This document shows, in pieces, positions 1 through 8,296 of a stretch of DNA of 8,296 nt (its first letter is position 1; each line of letters opens with the position of its first letter). The notes under the pieces were generated by a model. It saw nothing but the letters and a program-made list of their open reading frames with translations, was not told the origin of the DNA and made no database searches. This stretch comes from JABFXC01 sp045804265 (GTDB lineage Bacteria > Gemmatimonadota > Gemmatimonadetes > Gemmatimonadales > Gemmatimonadaceae): assembly GCA_045804265.1 (NCBI GenBank), contig JBJMNK010000051.1, forward strand, positions 1-8,296, in the 5' to 3' direction. The translations under genes and the position numbers were made by a program.

Positions 1-2237
1 ACCGGCGAGCGATCGCGGGGCGGAGTCTGCATCAGCGTCATGTCGCGGAGGCCCGCGAGCGACTGATGCAGCGTGCGCGGGATCGGCGTCGCGGTGAGCG
101 TGAGGACATCCGTCTCGAGGCGCAGCTGCTTGAGCCGCTCCTTGTGCTTGACGCCGAAGCGGTGCTCCTCGTCGATGACGATCAGGCCTAACGATGCGAA
201 GGTGACGTCAGGGCTGAGCAGACGGTGGGTGCCGATGACGACGTCGATCTTGTGCTCGGCCAGCTCGGTGAGTGTCTTCGCCTGCTCCTTCGCCGTCTGG
301 AAGCGGCTGAGCACCGCGACGCGAATCGGGAAGTCGGCGAGCCGGTCACCGAAGGTACGGGCATGCTGGTCGGCGAGAATCGTCGTCGGAACGAGCACGG
401 CGACCTGGCGCCCGGACTGCACCGCCTTGAATGCGGCACGGACAGCGATCTCCGTCTTTCCGTAGCCGACGTCGCCGACGAGCAGGCGATCCATCGGCCG
501 CACGCTCTCCATGTCGTGCTTCACGTCGGAGGTCGCCTTGCGCTGGTCAGGGGTATCCTCGAAGAGGAAGGACGACTCGAGCTGCCGCTGCCATGCCGTG
601 TCGGGGACGTGCGCCGGCCGCGTCGCGACCTGTCGCCGGGCGTAGAGGTCGAGCAGCTCGACCGTCATCTCCTGGATGGCAGCGCGAGTGCGGTCGCGCT
701 GCTGCCCCCAGCGCTTGCCGCCTAACGTGTGGAGGCGGGGCGGCGGGGCGTCGTCGTCGACGTCGCCGGCGGCGCGGTAGCGCTCGATCTGGTCGAGGCG
801 GTAAAGCGGGACGTTGAGCCGGTCGCCGCCCTCGTACTCGATGACAGCGACCTCGATCGCGCTCTCCTGCACGAAGGTGGTGACGATGCCGCGGTAGATC
901 CCGATCCCATGCTCGAGGTGGACGACGTAGTCGCCGGGCGTGAGGGCGCTGGCGACGTCGAGCGCGGCGCCGGCGTGGTAGCGGCGGGCGCGGCGGAGGC
1001 GCCGCTCCCGGCGGAAGATCTCGTGATCGGTGAGGATCCGCAGCCCGGGGTCGCTGCCGTTAGGCGGGACGACGAAGCCGCCGTGCAGGACCCCGACCGT
1101 CAGCGCCGCCGGCGACGCGCCGTACTCGCCCTCGCTCAGCAGCTCCTCGAGGCGCTCGCACTGGCCGGCGTTGTCGCAGAGAATCACCGTCGGTGTCGGG
1201 CCACGGACGATCTGCCGCAGCCGCTTGATGTCCCGATCGATCGGATCGGGCGTCTGGAGCGGGAAGACGATGGCCCGCTCGTCGGCCGTCGCGCGGTCAA
1301 CGATGCGGATCGTGCCTAACGCGCGCAGCGTCTCGAGCACGTTCGGCGGCGGATCGAACAGCTCGGCGCGGCTCGGCGTGTCCTCGCCGCGCCGCCGGGC
1401 GAGGTCGATGTGGTGCGCCGCCTCCTGCCAGGTACGCTCGAGCTCCGGCGCCAGGTCGGTCCCCTGCGGGAGGACGAGCAGGGTATCGGGCGGAAAGAGC
1501 GACCCGATCGACACGCGCTCGACGCTCTCCTCATCGTCCCCACCGGCGGTCTCCACCGGGAGCACGAGCGCCATATCGGCGGCGCGGGTCGAACGCTGTG
1601 AGTTGAGGTCGAAGTGCCGCAGCTCGACGATCTCATCGCCCCAGAGCTCCGCGCGCACCGGGTCGGTCATGCCGAATCCGTACACATCCAGAATCCCGCC
1701 GCGCACGCTGAACTGCGCCACATCCTCGACCATCGTCACGCGCTGATAGCCGACTGATTCGAGGTGCGCGACGAGCTCCCCGAGCCGCCAGCGATCGCCA
1801 CGACGGAGCTCGAGGCGGGACATCGCGACCGCGCGCGGAAGCCGCGTTCTTTCGAGCAGCGCGCGTGCCGTGGTCAGGAGGACGTGCACCGCGCCGCGCG
1901 ACATCCGCTCGAGCGTCTCGACACGCTCGCCGGCCACCTCCGCGTGCGGCTCGGCTTCACCGAGTCCCTCGCGCGGCGGATAGAGCGCGATCACCGACGG
2001 ATCATCGGCGAGCGCGCCGAGGTCGGCGAGCCAGCGTTCCGACTCCGGCACGCTGTCCGTGGTGATGACGATGAATCGTCCCGGATTGGCTCGCGCGAGC
2101 GCAGCGATCGCGACCGCGTCGCTCGATCCGGGAAGTCCGGCGACGGTCGCCGCCGCACGCGGCGCCGGAAGCGACTTCGAAAGGCGGATGAATGCACCGA
2201 GCCGCTCGACCGCATCGAGAACCGAAGGAAGCGGCAT
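1..2237 (-). CDS. mfd: Transcription-repair coupling factor Mfd, N-terminal 745 codons (3' end outside window)
   Basis: Mfd is an ATP-dependent DNA translocase that removes RNA polymerase stalled at DNA lesions and recruits UvrA for nucleotide excision repair in the cytoplasm. Reading the minus strand from the ATG at 2237-2235 gives an open frame to the window edge. Visible parts, in order: a UvrB-like N-terminal module (about residues 30-230) with the FSVRGGILDVYG segment at 176-187 and no intact Walker A, as is usual for this module; a CarD/TRCF RNA-polymerase-interaction domain beginning DYVVHLEHGIGIYRG (436-450) and ending near LDQIERY (481-487); then the helicase core with SFLFEDTPDQ (556-565), Walker A GDVGYGKTE (588-596), DEEH box (689-692) and TATPIPRTL (715-723). 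Family members are about 1,100-1,170 residues, so the second RecA lobe and the C-terminal regulatory domain are missing here only because the window ends. Its start overlaps the stop of the upstream vWA gene by 1 nt (TGATG), suggesting translational coupling. The start codon is supported by this overlap; no strong Shine-Dalgarno is visible. Confidence 0.96.
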   Translation of the reverse strand, partial: MPLPSVLDAVERLGAFIRLSKSLPAPRAAATVAGLPGSSDAVAIAALARANPGRFIVITTDSVPESERWLADLGALADDPSVIALYPPREGLGEAEPHAEVAGERVETLERMSRGAVHVLLTTARALLERTRLPRAVAMSRLELRRGDRWRLGELVAHLESVGYQRVTMVEDVAQFSVRGGILDVYGFGMTDPVRAELWGDEIVELRHFDLNSQRSTRAADMALVLPVETAGGDDEESVERVSIGSLFPPDTLLVLPQGTDLAPELERTWQEAAHHIDLARRRGEDTPSRAELFDPPPNVLETLRALGTIRIVDRATADERAIVFPLQTPDPIDRDIKRLRQIVRGPTPTVILCDNAGQCERLEELLSEGEYGASPAALTVGVLHGGFVVPPNGSDPGLRILTDHEIFRRERRLRRARRYHAGAALDVASALTPGDYVVHLEHGIGIYRGIVTTFVQESAIEVAVIEYEGGDRLNVPLYRLDQIERYRAAGDVDDDAPPPRLHTLGGKRWGQQRDRTRAAIQEMTVELLDLYARRQVATRPAHVPDTAWQRQLESSFLFEDTPDQRKATSDVKHDMESVRPMDRLLVGDVGYGKTEIAVRAAFKAVQSGRQVAVLVPTTILADQHARTFGDRLADFPIRVAVLSRFQTAKEQAKTLTELAEHKIDVVIGTHRLLSPDVTFASLGLIVIDEEHRFGVKHKERLKQLRLETDVLTLTATPIPRTLHQSLAGLRDMTLMQTPPRDRSP

Positions 2238-4060
2238 CAGCGCGCCCCGTGCGCGGCCGCGCTCGCGCGCCGCGACTGTCCGCCAGCGGCAGCAACGAGT
2301 GTCTCGAGCACGAGCGCGGCGAGGACCGCCGAGAGGAGCAGCGTGCCTAACGGCCGACGGGATGCGCCGCGGAACGCCGCTGATGCCGCACCGCTGGCCT
2401 CGTGCGTCAGCACGACCGGGCGCAACCGCTGTCGCATCTCGTCATCCGCCAATCGCTGCAACACCGACTCCTCCACTTCCCCGTTCACCACCACCGCGCC
2501 GATGCGCGCACCGCCCCGCGTCCAAAAATACACTCCCGCACGTTGAGGCCGGAGCGAATCGGTGATGGCAGCGCGCTCGCCGCTCGGCAGCTCGACACCA
2601 TCCGCACCTGGCGGGAGCGCAACCGTGCTCCCGGGAACGATGTATACCGCCGGCCGGCCGCCGACCGACAGCCGCTCGCTGAGCACGCGCGCGAGCCAGG
2701 GCACGAACTCCGCGGTTGCCGGCAGCGTGGTCGCCGAGGTGTCGAGCGCGGAGGCGACGAGGACGTAACCGTCGCCGGCCACGATCCACGGTTCACCACC
2801 GACGCTGGCGAGAGTGTCGGCGCCGGCAGTCGCGGTGAGGCTGAGCGCATAACGGCGCTTCACTTCCGCCGTCGTGAGCCCGTCGCCGCGTGCGCGCGAC
2901 GCCCCGCGTCGCTCGGCGCCGAGGCGCCAGGGGACCCCGGCGCGGGCGAGGGCACGATTGGCGTCGCCGACGCGCGATGGATCGAGCGGCGCGACGATGA
3001 GCGCGGGGCGCGAGATGCCGTCGGCGGCGGAGACGATGTCGACGTCGGATCCGGCGGCGACTACACCCGCCGATACGAGCGCGTCCACCGCCCGATCGAC
3101 GAACGGCCCGGCGTGGGAGGAGACTCGCGGCGGTGGCGCATTCCATGTCGCGAACCAGCGCTCGTCGTCGGCGGCCAGCTCGTCGGGGGGCAGCACTGCG
3201 CGGGCAGCCGACCACCCCGAGGGCGGGGCCGCGACGGCGACGTCCGCGTCCCCCGCACCAGCGCCGTTAGGCACCATCACCGCCCGCCCGAGCGTGCGGC
3301 CGTCGACCTCGACGCGGAGCGGCAGCGAGTCGCCACTCGCACCGGTCACCGTGACATGCACGAGGCCATTGCCGGTCCAGCGCGCGGGACGCGGCTCGGC
3401 GCCGACGACCGCACGGTTAGGCGGGGCCTGCGAACGCGGCGTCCACGCCGCGTCGACTCGTGCGGCGCCGACGTTTCGCCAGCTGGTTGCCTGCGCGTCG
3501 GTCAGCACGACCACCGCCGGAGCTGCGCCGGCGACGCTGATCGAGCGGGCGGTGGCGGCGCGCAGCGCGGACGCGACATCGCCCGCACCAGCCAACGGCG
3601 CAATGGTATCGACCATTGCACGCAGCGACGTCGCGTCGCCGCCGGCCACGCGGGCGTCGGCGGTGACGATCCAGAGCCGGTCGTCGGGGTTCGCCGCGCT
3701 GATGACCGCACGCGCGACGGCGCGTTCGTCATCGAGAACGCGCCGGCCGTTAGTCACCGCGCTCGAGCTGAGCGAATTGTCGAGGACGATCGCCAGCGCG
3801 GCGCGGCCATGACCCGAGCCGAGTCGAGCGAGCGGGCGGGCAGCGGCGAGCGTCAGGAGCATCACGATGAGCATCCGCAGCAACGCGAGGAGCGAATTGC
3901 GCGCGCGAAGGGATCGCTCGTGATCGTGCGTCGCACGCGCGAGATAACGCACGGCCGGAAACTCGACGACGCGGCCCTGTGGACGACGGCGCAGGTGCAG
4001 CAGCAATGGAATGAGCGCCGCGGCCGAGAGGGCGAGCCAGAGTGGCGACAGGAAGAGCAT
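2237..4060 (-). CDS. BatA-type membrane protein: BatA N-terminal domain, vWA domain and C-terminal membrane helix
   Basis: This 607-residue protein has the layout of the aerotolerance-regulator BatA group. The N-terminus (LSPLWLALSAAALIPLLLHL, about 3-22) is a membrane segment followed by basic residues and the EFPAVRYL stretch typical of the BatA N-terminal domain. A second helix spans about 57-75. The vWA domain starts at about 87 with a complete metal-ion-dependent adhesion site, D94-x-S96-x-S98. It continues through AGAGDVASALRAA (157-169), where a third metal-site residue is expected, and VVVLTDAQ (183-190). A long extracytoplasmic region follows, with a VNGEVEESVLQRL segment near 525-537 that resembles the conserved pre-membrane part of these proteins. 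A final helix lies at about 571-590 and the tail is short and basic. The gene starts 15 nt after the DUF58 gene and overlaps mfd by 1 nt. Precise function is unknown. Relatives are thought to be envelope-stress or complex-assembly factors working with DUF58 and MoxR proteins. No clear ribosome binding site precedes the ATG, so coupling to the upstream gene is likely. Confidence 0.88.
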   Translation of the reverse strand: MLFLSPLWLALSAAALIPLLLHLRRRPQGRVVEFPAVRYLARATHDHERSLRARNSLLALLRMLIVMLLTLAAARPLARLGSGHGRAALAIVLDNSLSSSAVTNGRRVLDDERAVARAVISAANPDDRLWIVTADARVAGGDATSLRAMVDTIAPLAGAGDVASALRAATARSISVAGAAPAVVVLTDAQATSWRNVGAARVDAAWTPRSQAPPNRAVVGAEPRPARWTGNGLVHVTVTGASGDSLPLRVEVDGRTLGRAVMVPNGAGAGDADVAVAAPPSGWSAARAVLPPDELAADDERWFATWNAPPPRVSSHAGPFVDRAVDALVSAGVVAAGSDVDIVSAADGISRPALIVAPLDPSRVGDANRALARAGVPWRLGAERRGASRARGDGLTTAEVKRRYALSLTATAGADTLASVGGEPWIVAGDGYVLVASALDTSATTLPATAEFVPWLARVLSERLSVGGRPAVYIVPGSTVALPPGADGVELPSGERAAITDSLRPQRAGVYFWTRGGARIGAVVVNGEVEESVLQRLADDEMRQRLRPVVLTHEASGAASAAFRGASRRPLGTLLLSAVLAALVLETLVAAAGGQSRRASAAAHGAR

Positions 4061-4075
4061 CGGTAGGCGCCGTCG

Positions 4076-4972
4076 TCAGGCAGCGGCCTGACGCGCGGCG
4101 AATGCGGCGCGCAGCGGGATGCCGAACGGCGCGTCCGTCATCACCGTGGCGTACCCGGCGCCGGCACCGGCGAACGCGGCGCGCCATTCGGCTATCGCCG
4201 CTTCAACCGTGTCGGCGTAGGCGTCGCGCACTTCGGCAGGCGCGGCTTCGATTTCGAGTCCCGATTCCGGATCGCGATATCGCGCGTCCGGCCCGGGCTC
4301 GAGCGAACGCTCGGCGGGATCCATCACATGAAGCACGACCACCTGATGCCCGCCGGCTCGCAGCGCGCGAGCGGCGCGAATCGTCTCGTCGACTTCCATG
4401 AGCAGATCGGACACGAGCACGATCATCCCACGCCGGCCGACCGCATGCGCTGCGCGTGCGAGCGCCGCGGCGCCGCCGGAGGCATGTCCGCCGTCGACGT
4501 CGGCAAGCCCGGCGACGAGACGTCGCCAGTGTCCTTCGCGCGCGCGCGGCGGAATCGCCGTGCGGATCGCGTCGTCGAAGCGGAGCAATCCAACCGCGTC
4601 GCGCTGGCGGATGAAGAGGAGCGCGATCGCCGCCGTCAGCCGCTGTGCGTAGTCTGCCTTGTCGAGCCGCGTGTCGGAGCCGCGCCACTGCATCGACCGG
4701 CTGACGTCGAGCGCGATCGTGGCGCGCAGGTTGGTCTCTTCCTCGAACCGCTTGACGACGAGCCGGTCGGAGCGTGCTGCCACTTTCCAGTCGAGGTAGC
4801 GCAGCTCGTCGCCGGAATGATAGGCACGGTGCTCGGCGAATTCCGCCGCGCCACCTTTGCGCGGCGACCGATGAAGCCCGCTCATGAAGCCGTCCACTAT
4901 CCAACGCGCCGTCAGCTCGATGTGGCCGAGCGACGCGATGAGTGCGGGGTCGAGAAGGTCGGCGCGCGCCAT
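4076..4972 (-). CDS. DUF58 family protein (vWA-like)
   Basis: A 298-residue protein from the ATG at 4972-4970. The region EFAEHRAYHSGDELRYLDWK (44-63), followed by VAARSDRLVVKRFEEETNL (64-82), is the DUF58 signature. It runs directly into a vWA-like fold whose metal-site motif is intact: LDVSRSM with D89, S91 and S93. A second strand, IVLVSDLL (184-191), carries D189. There is no signal peptide or membrane helix, so the protein is probably cytoplasmic and may associate with the membrane through its BatA-type partner encoded next. In other bacteria DUF58 genes sit between moxR and vWA genes; here it is the first gene of the run and no moxR is visible. The frame stays open upstream to a GTG at 5029, adding 19 residues (MTADTGQTPRSGDARYFCT). 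I prefer 4972 because MARADLLDPALIASLGHIEL begins like the family and the extra residues do not. Neither start has a convincing Shine-Dalgarno sequence, so the start is moderately certain only. Confidence 0.9.
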   Translation of the reverse strand: MARADLLDPALIASLGHIELTARWIVDGFMSGLHRSPRKGGAAEFAEHRAYHSGDELRYLDWKVAARSDRLVVKRFEEETNLRATIALDVSRSMQWRGSDTRLDKADYAQRLTAAIALLFIRQRDAVGLLRFDDAIRTAIPPRAREGHWRRLVAGLADVDGGHASGGAAALARAAHAVGRRGMIVLVSDLLMEVDETIRAARALRAGGHQVVVLHVMDPAERSLEPGPDARYRDPESGLEIEAAPAEVRDAYADTVEAAIAEWRAAFAGAGAGYATVMTDAPFGIPLRAAFAARQAAA

Positions 4973-5073
4973 CGTGCAAAAGTATCGCGCGTCACCGGAA
5001 CGCGGGGTTTGTCCTGTGTCAGCTGTCACCGGGGAGGGACGGAGGCTGCGTCTTTTCAGTGGGGAACAGTGTG

Positions 5074-5098
5074 TAAGTCGTTGATCTGTGGTGACTTA
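5074..5098. promoter_or_regulatory. Inverted repeat TAAGTC-N13-GACTTA, candidate operator
   Basis: TAAGTC at 5074-5079 and GACTTA at 5093-5098 are perfect inverted copies separated by 13 nt, with centres 19 nt apart (just under two helical turns). The right arm overlaps the TTATAA -10 candidate. A dimeric regulator bound here could control one or both divergent genes. Six-base arms can arise by chance, so this is a suggestion from position and symmetry only. Confidence 0.3.
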
Positions 5099-5111
5099 TA
5101 ACAGCGTACTC

Positions 5112-5135
5112 ACAGGGCATGGCCCCTGCCCCTGT
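5112..5135 (+). other. Small hairpin in the lipoprotein gene leader
   Basis: ACAGGG (5112-5117) pairs with CCCTGT (5130-5135) around a 12-nt loop. It would lie in the 5' leader of the lipoprotein mRNA, upstream of the purine-rich ribosome binding site AGAGGGGA (5155-5162). It also encloses an alternative in-frame ATG at 5119. Whether it forms or matters is unknown; G/C-rich short stems are common in such DNA. Confidence 0.25.
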
Positions 5136-5166
5136 AGTGGTCGAGCACCCTTCCAGAGGGGACACC

Positions 5167-6711
<1,545 letters not shown>

Positions 6712-6731
6712 CGCACGAAGTCCGACGGGCC

Positions 6732-6760
6732 GGCGCCCGCTCCACCACGGAGCGGGCGCC
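6732..6760 (+). terminator. Hairpin terminator after the lipoprotein gene
   Basis: A perfect 12-bp stem (GGCGCCCGCTCC paired with GGAGCGGGCGCC) with a 5-nt loop lies 20 nt after the stop codon. The tail is only weakly T-rich (GTTAGATTT, 6766-6774), so termination strength is uncertain. Position between two same-strand genes supports separating the lipoprotein transcript from lepA. Confidence 0.75.
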
Positions 6761-6815
6761 GCGTCGTTAGATTTGATGGCTATCGCTCGATCGGACCCAC
6801 CAGCGCAGGACCCGC

Positions 6816-8296
6816 GTGAAGCTCGACCATATTCGCAACTTCTGCATCGTCGCCCACATCGACCATGGCAAGTCGACGCTCGCCGACCGCCTCATCGAGG
6901 CGACCGGCATGCTGCAGAAGCGTGAGATGCAGGCGCAGGTGCTCGACACGCTCGACCTCGAGCGTGAGCGCGGCATCACCATCAAGCTCAACGCCGTGCG
7001 CATGTCGTACACGGCGGCCGATGGCAGCTCGTATGAGCTGAACCTGATCGACACGCCAGGCCACGTCGACTTCACCTACGAAGTGTCACGCTCGCTCGCG
7101 GCGTGCGAGGGCGCGATCCTCGTCGTCGACGCGTCGCAGGGAATCCAGGCGCAGACGCTGTCGAACCTGATCCTGGCGATGGACGCCGGGCTCGAGATCA
7201 TTCCGGTTCTCAACAAGATCGATCTTCCCGGCGCCGAGCCGGAGCGGCGGCGACAGGAAGTCGTCGACCTGCTGGGCTGTGATCCGGAGGACGTGCTGCA
7301 GGTCAGCGCGAAGGCCGGGATCGGGATCGCCGAGCTGCTCGAGGAAGTGGTGCGTCGCGTCCCGGCGCCGAAGGGCGACGAGAACGGTCCATTGCGGGCG
7401 CTGATCTACGACTCGTATTACGACCGCTATCGCGGCGCGATCCCGAGCGTGCGCGTCGTCGACGGCTACCTGCGCCCGAAGATGAAGATCACCTTCGGCG
7501 CGAGCGACTCCGTCTACGAGGTGGACGAAGTCGGCTACAACCAGCTCCGGCAGGTGAAGACCGATCAGCTCGGACCGGGCGAGGTCGGCTACGTGGTGGC
7601 CAACCTGCGATCGGTGAGCGAGACGCGCGCCGGCGACACGGTGTTCGACGCGACGAACCGCGCTGCCGAAGCGCTGCCCGGCTATCGCGAAGTACGCTCG
7701 TTCGTGTTCGCCGGGCTCTACCCGACCGATACGACGCAGTACGAGACGCTGCGCGACGCGCTGGAGAAGCTCAAGCTCAACGACGCGTCACTGCAGTACG
7801 AGCCGGAGACATCGACAGCGTTAGGCTTCGGCTTCCGCTGCGGCTTCCTCGGGCTGCTGCACATGGAGATCGTCCAGGAGCGGCTCGAGCGGGAGTTCGA
7901 CCTCGACCTCGTGACGACGGTGCCGAGCGTCGAGTACAAGGTGTACCGCACCGATGGCGAGATGGTGCTGATCGAGAACCCGTCGCTGATGCCCGAGCCG
8001 GGCGTGATCGAGCGCGTCGAGGAGCCGTACGTCAAGGCGCGGATCATGGCGCCGTCGGAGTACATCGGGCCGATCATGACGTTAGGCACGGAGCGGCGCG
8101 GCGTCTACAAGAACATGACGTACCTCGACCAGGAGCGCGTCGAGTTCGACTGGGAGTTCCCGTTAGGCGAGATCATCCTCGACGTCTTCGACAAGCTGAA
8201 GACGGTCAGCCGTGGTTACGCCAGCCTCGACTACGACATGCTCGGCTATCGCGAAAGTGACCTCGTCCGGCTCGACATGCTGATCAACGGCGACCC
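6816..8296 (+). CDS. lepA: Elongation factor 4 (LepA), N-terminal 493 codons (3' end outside window)
   Basis: LepA is a translational GTPase related to EF-G. It acts on the ribosome and has been linked to back-translocation, recovery from stalled states and 30S assembly. The sequence begins KLDHIRNFCIVAHIDHGKSTL, and all GTPase motifs are present: G1 AHIDHGKS (13-20), G2 in ERGITIK (51-57, T55), G3 DTPGH (79-83), G4 NKID (133-136) and G5 SAK (164-166). A domain II beta-barrel follows (about 190-280), and then the strongly conserved GFGFRCGFLGLLHMEIVQERL (337-357). The family is about 600 residues, so roughly the last 100, including the LepA-specific C-terminal domain, lie past the window. The start is GTG at 6816, preceded by AGGA (6807-6810) at 5-nt spacing. 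An ATG at 6775 is out of frame. Three TTA codons occur, each inside the CGTTAGGC word (7819, 8080 and 8161). Confidence 0.98.
   Translation, partial: MKLDHIRNFCIVAHIDHGKSTLADRLIEATGMLQKREMQAQVLDTLDLERERGITIKLNAVRMSYTAADGSSYELNLIDTPGHVDFTYEVSRSLAACEGAILVVDASQGIQAQTLSNLILAMDAGLEIIPVLNKIDLPGAEPERRRQEVVDLLGCDPEDVLQVSAKAGIGIAELLEEVVRRVPAPKGDENGPLRALIYDSYYDRYRGAIPSVRVVDGYLRPKMKITFGASDSVYEVDEVGYNQLRQVKTDQLGPGEVGYVVANLRSVSETRAGDTVFDATNRAAEALPGYREVRSFVFAGLYPTDTTQYETLRDALEKLKLNDASLQYEPETSTALGFGFRCGFLGLLHMEIVQERLEREFDLDLVTTVPSVEYKVYRTDGEMVLIENPSLMPEPGVIERVEEPYVKARIMAPSEYIGPIMTLGTERRGVYKNMTYLDQERVEFDWEFPLGEIILDVFDKLKTVSRGYASLDYDMLGYRESDLVRLDMLINGD

Larger units (their letters stand above)
4973..5166. promoter_or_regulatory. 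Divergent intergenic region between the DUF58 operon and the lipoprotein gene
   Basis: This 194-nt gap separates two genes that point away from each other, so it should hold promoters for both. It is the most AT-rich non-coding stretch in the window around 5040-5110. A palindromic TTATAA lies at 5096-5101. Read rightwards it gives TATAAC (5097-5102), five of six matches to a sigma-70 -10 box, and would leave a leader of about 57 nt before the lipoprotein ATG. Read leftwards the same bases give TATAAG, also five of six. I see no well-placed -35 box for either direction. TTGATC at 5081-5086 is only 10 nt from the -10 candidate and is badly spaced. The promoter call rests mainly on gene arrangement. 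Confidence 0.5.

Noticed and set aside
729..1746. Several plus-strand open frames inside mfd
   Set aside because: They lie opposite clear Mfd coding sequence, including the RNA-polymerase-interaction domain, and have no coherent domain content.
2402..4066. A 554-codon plus-strand open frame opposite the BatA-type gene
   Set aside because: High GC content leaves few stops in all frames. The translation is Arg/Gly/Asp-rich with no recognisable domain, while the minus strand encodes a complete BatA/vWA layout.
4973..5029. Upstream GTG start for the DUF58 protein at 5029
   Set aside because: The added 19 residues do not resemble the family N-terminus and the DNA before the GTG is pyrimidine-rich with no ribosome binding site.
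6775..6777. ATG upstream of lepA as its start
   Set aside because: It is out of frame with the LepA reading frame; GTG at 6816 has AGGA at good spacing and gives the expected N-terminus.

Overview
The window is GC-rich bacterial chromosome, roughly two thirds G+C by eye, with strong G/C third-position codon use. It carries four confident housekeeping or conserved gene types plus one repeat-rich lipoprotein gene. No mobile element, RNA gene or CRISPR array is visible. The codon use, the protein sequences and a DUF4384-type lipoprotein fit a high-GC Gram-negative lineage. Gemmatimonadota is my best guess, but this is inference and was not checked against any database.

Layout. Three genes lie on the minus strand and read leftwards from a divergent promoter region at about 4973-5166. 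They are a DUF58 vWA-like protein (4076-4972), a BatA-type membrane protein with a vWA domain (2237-4060), and the first 745 codons of mfd, the transcription-repair coupling factor, which runs off the left edge (1-2237). Spacing is tight (15 nt, then a 1-nt TGATG overlap), so the three look like one operon. On the plus strand, a lipoprotein gene (5167-6711) encodes a lipobox, a DUF4384-like domain, a tyrosine-rich segment with a CxxCH motif, and a tail of Gly/Asn repeats followed by 13 EPRS-type tetrapeptides. A perfect 12-bp hairpin terminator (6732-6760) follows. Then comes lepA (elongation factor 4), from a GTG at 6816 and running off the right edge. The largest gap between genes is about 194 nt, so no long empty stretch exists.

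How the genes relate. DUF58 and BatA-type proteins usually occur together, often behind a MoxR AAA+ ATPase, and are thought to act at the cell envelope. No MoxR gene is in the window, and the pair is instead coupled to a DNA-repair gene. The lipoprotein is probably envelope-located too. LepA acts on the ribosome and has no obvious link to the others.

The most unusual signal is not a gene. The 8-mer CGTTAGGC occurs ten times exactly, plus several near matches, on both strands, in several genes and in more than one reading frame. Every TTA leucine codon I could find in the window's coding sequences sits inside this word. That suggests a genome-wide DNA-level signal, such as an uptake-like sequence, a methylation-associated word or another iterated oligonucleotide.
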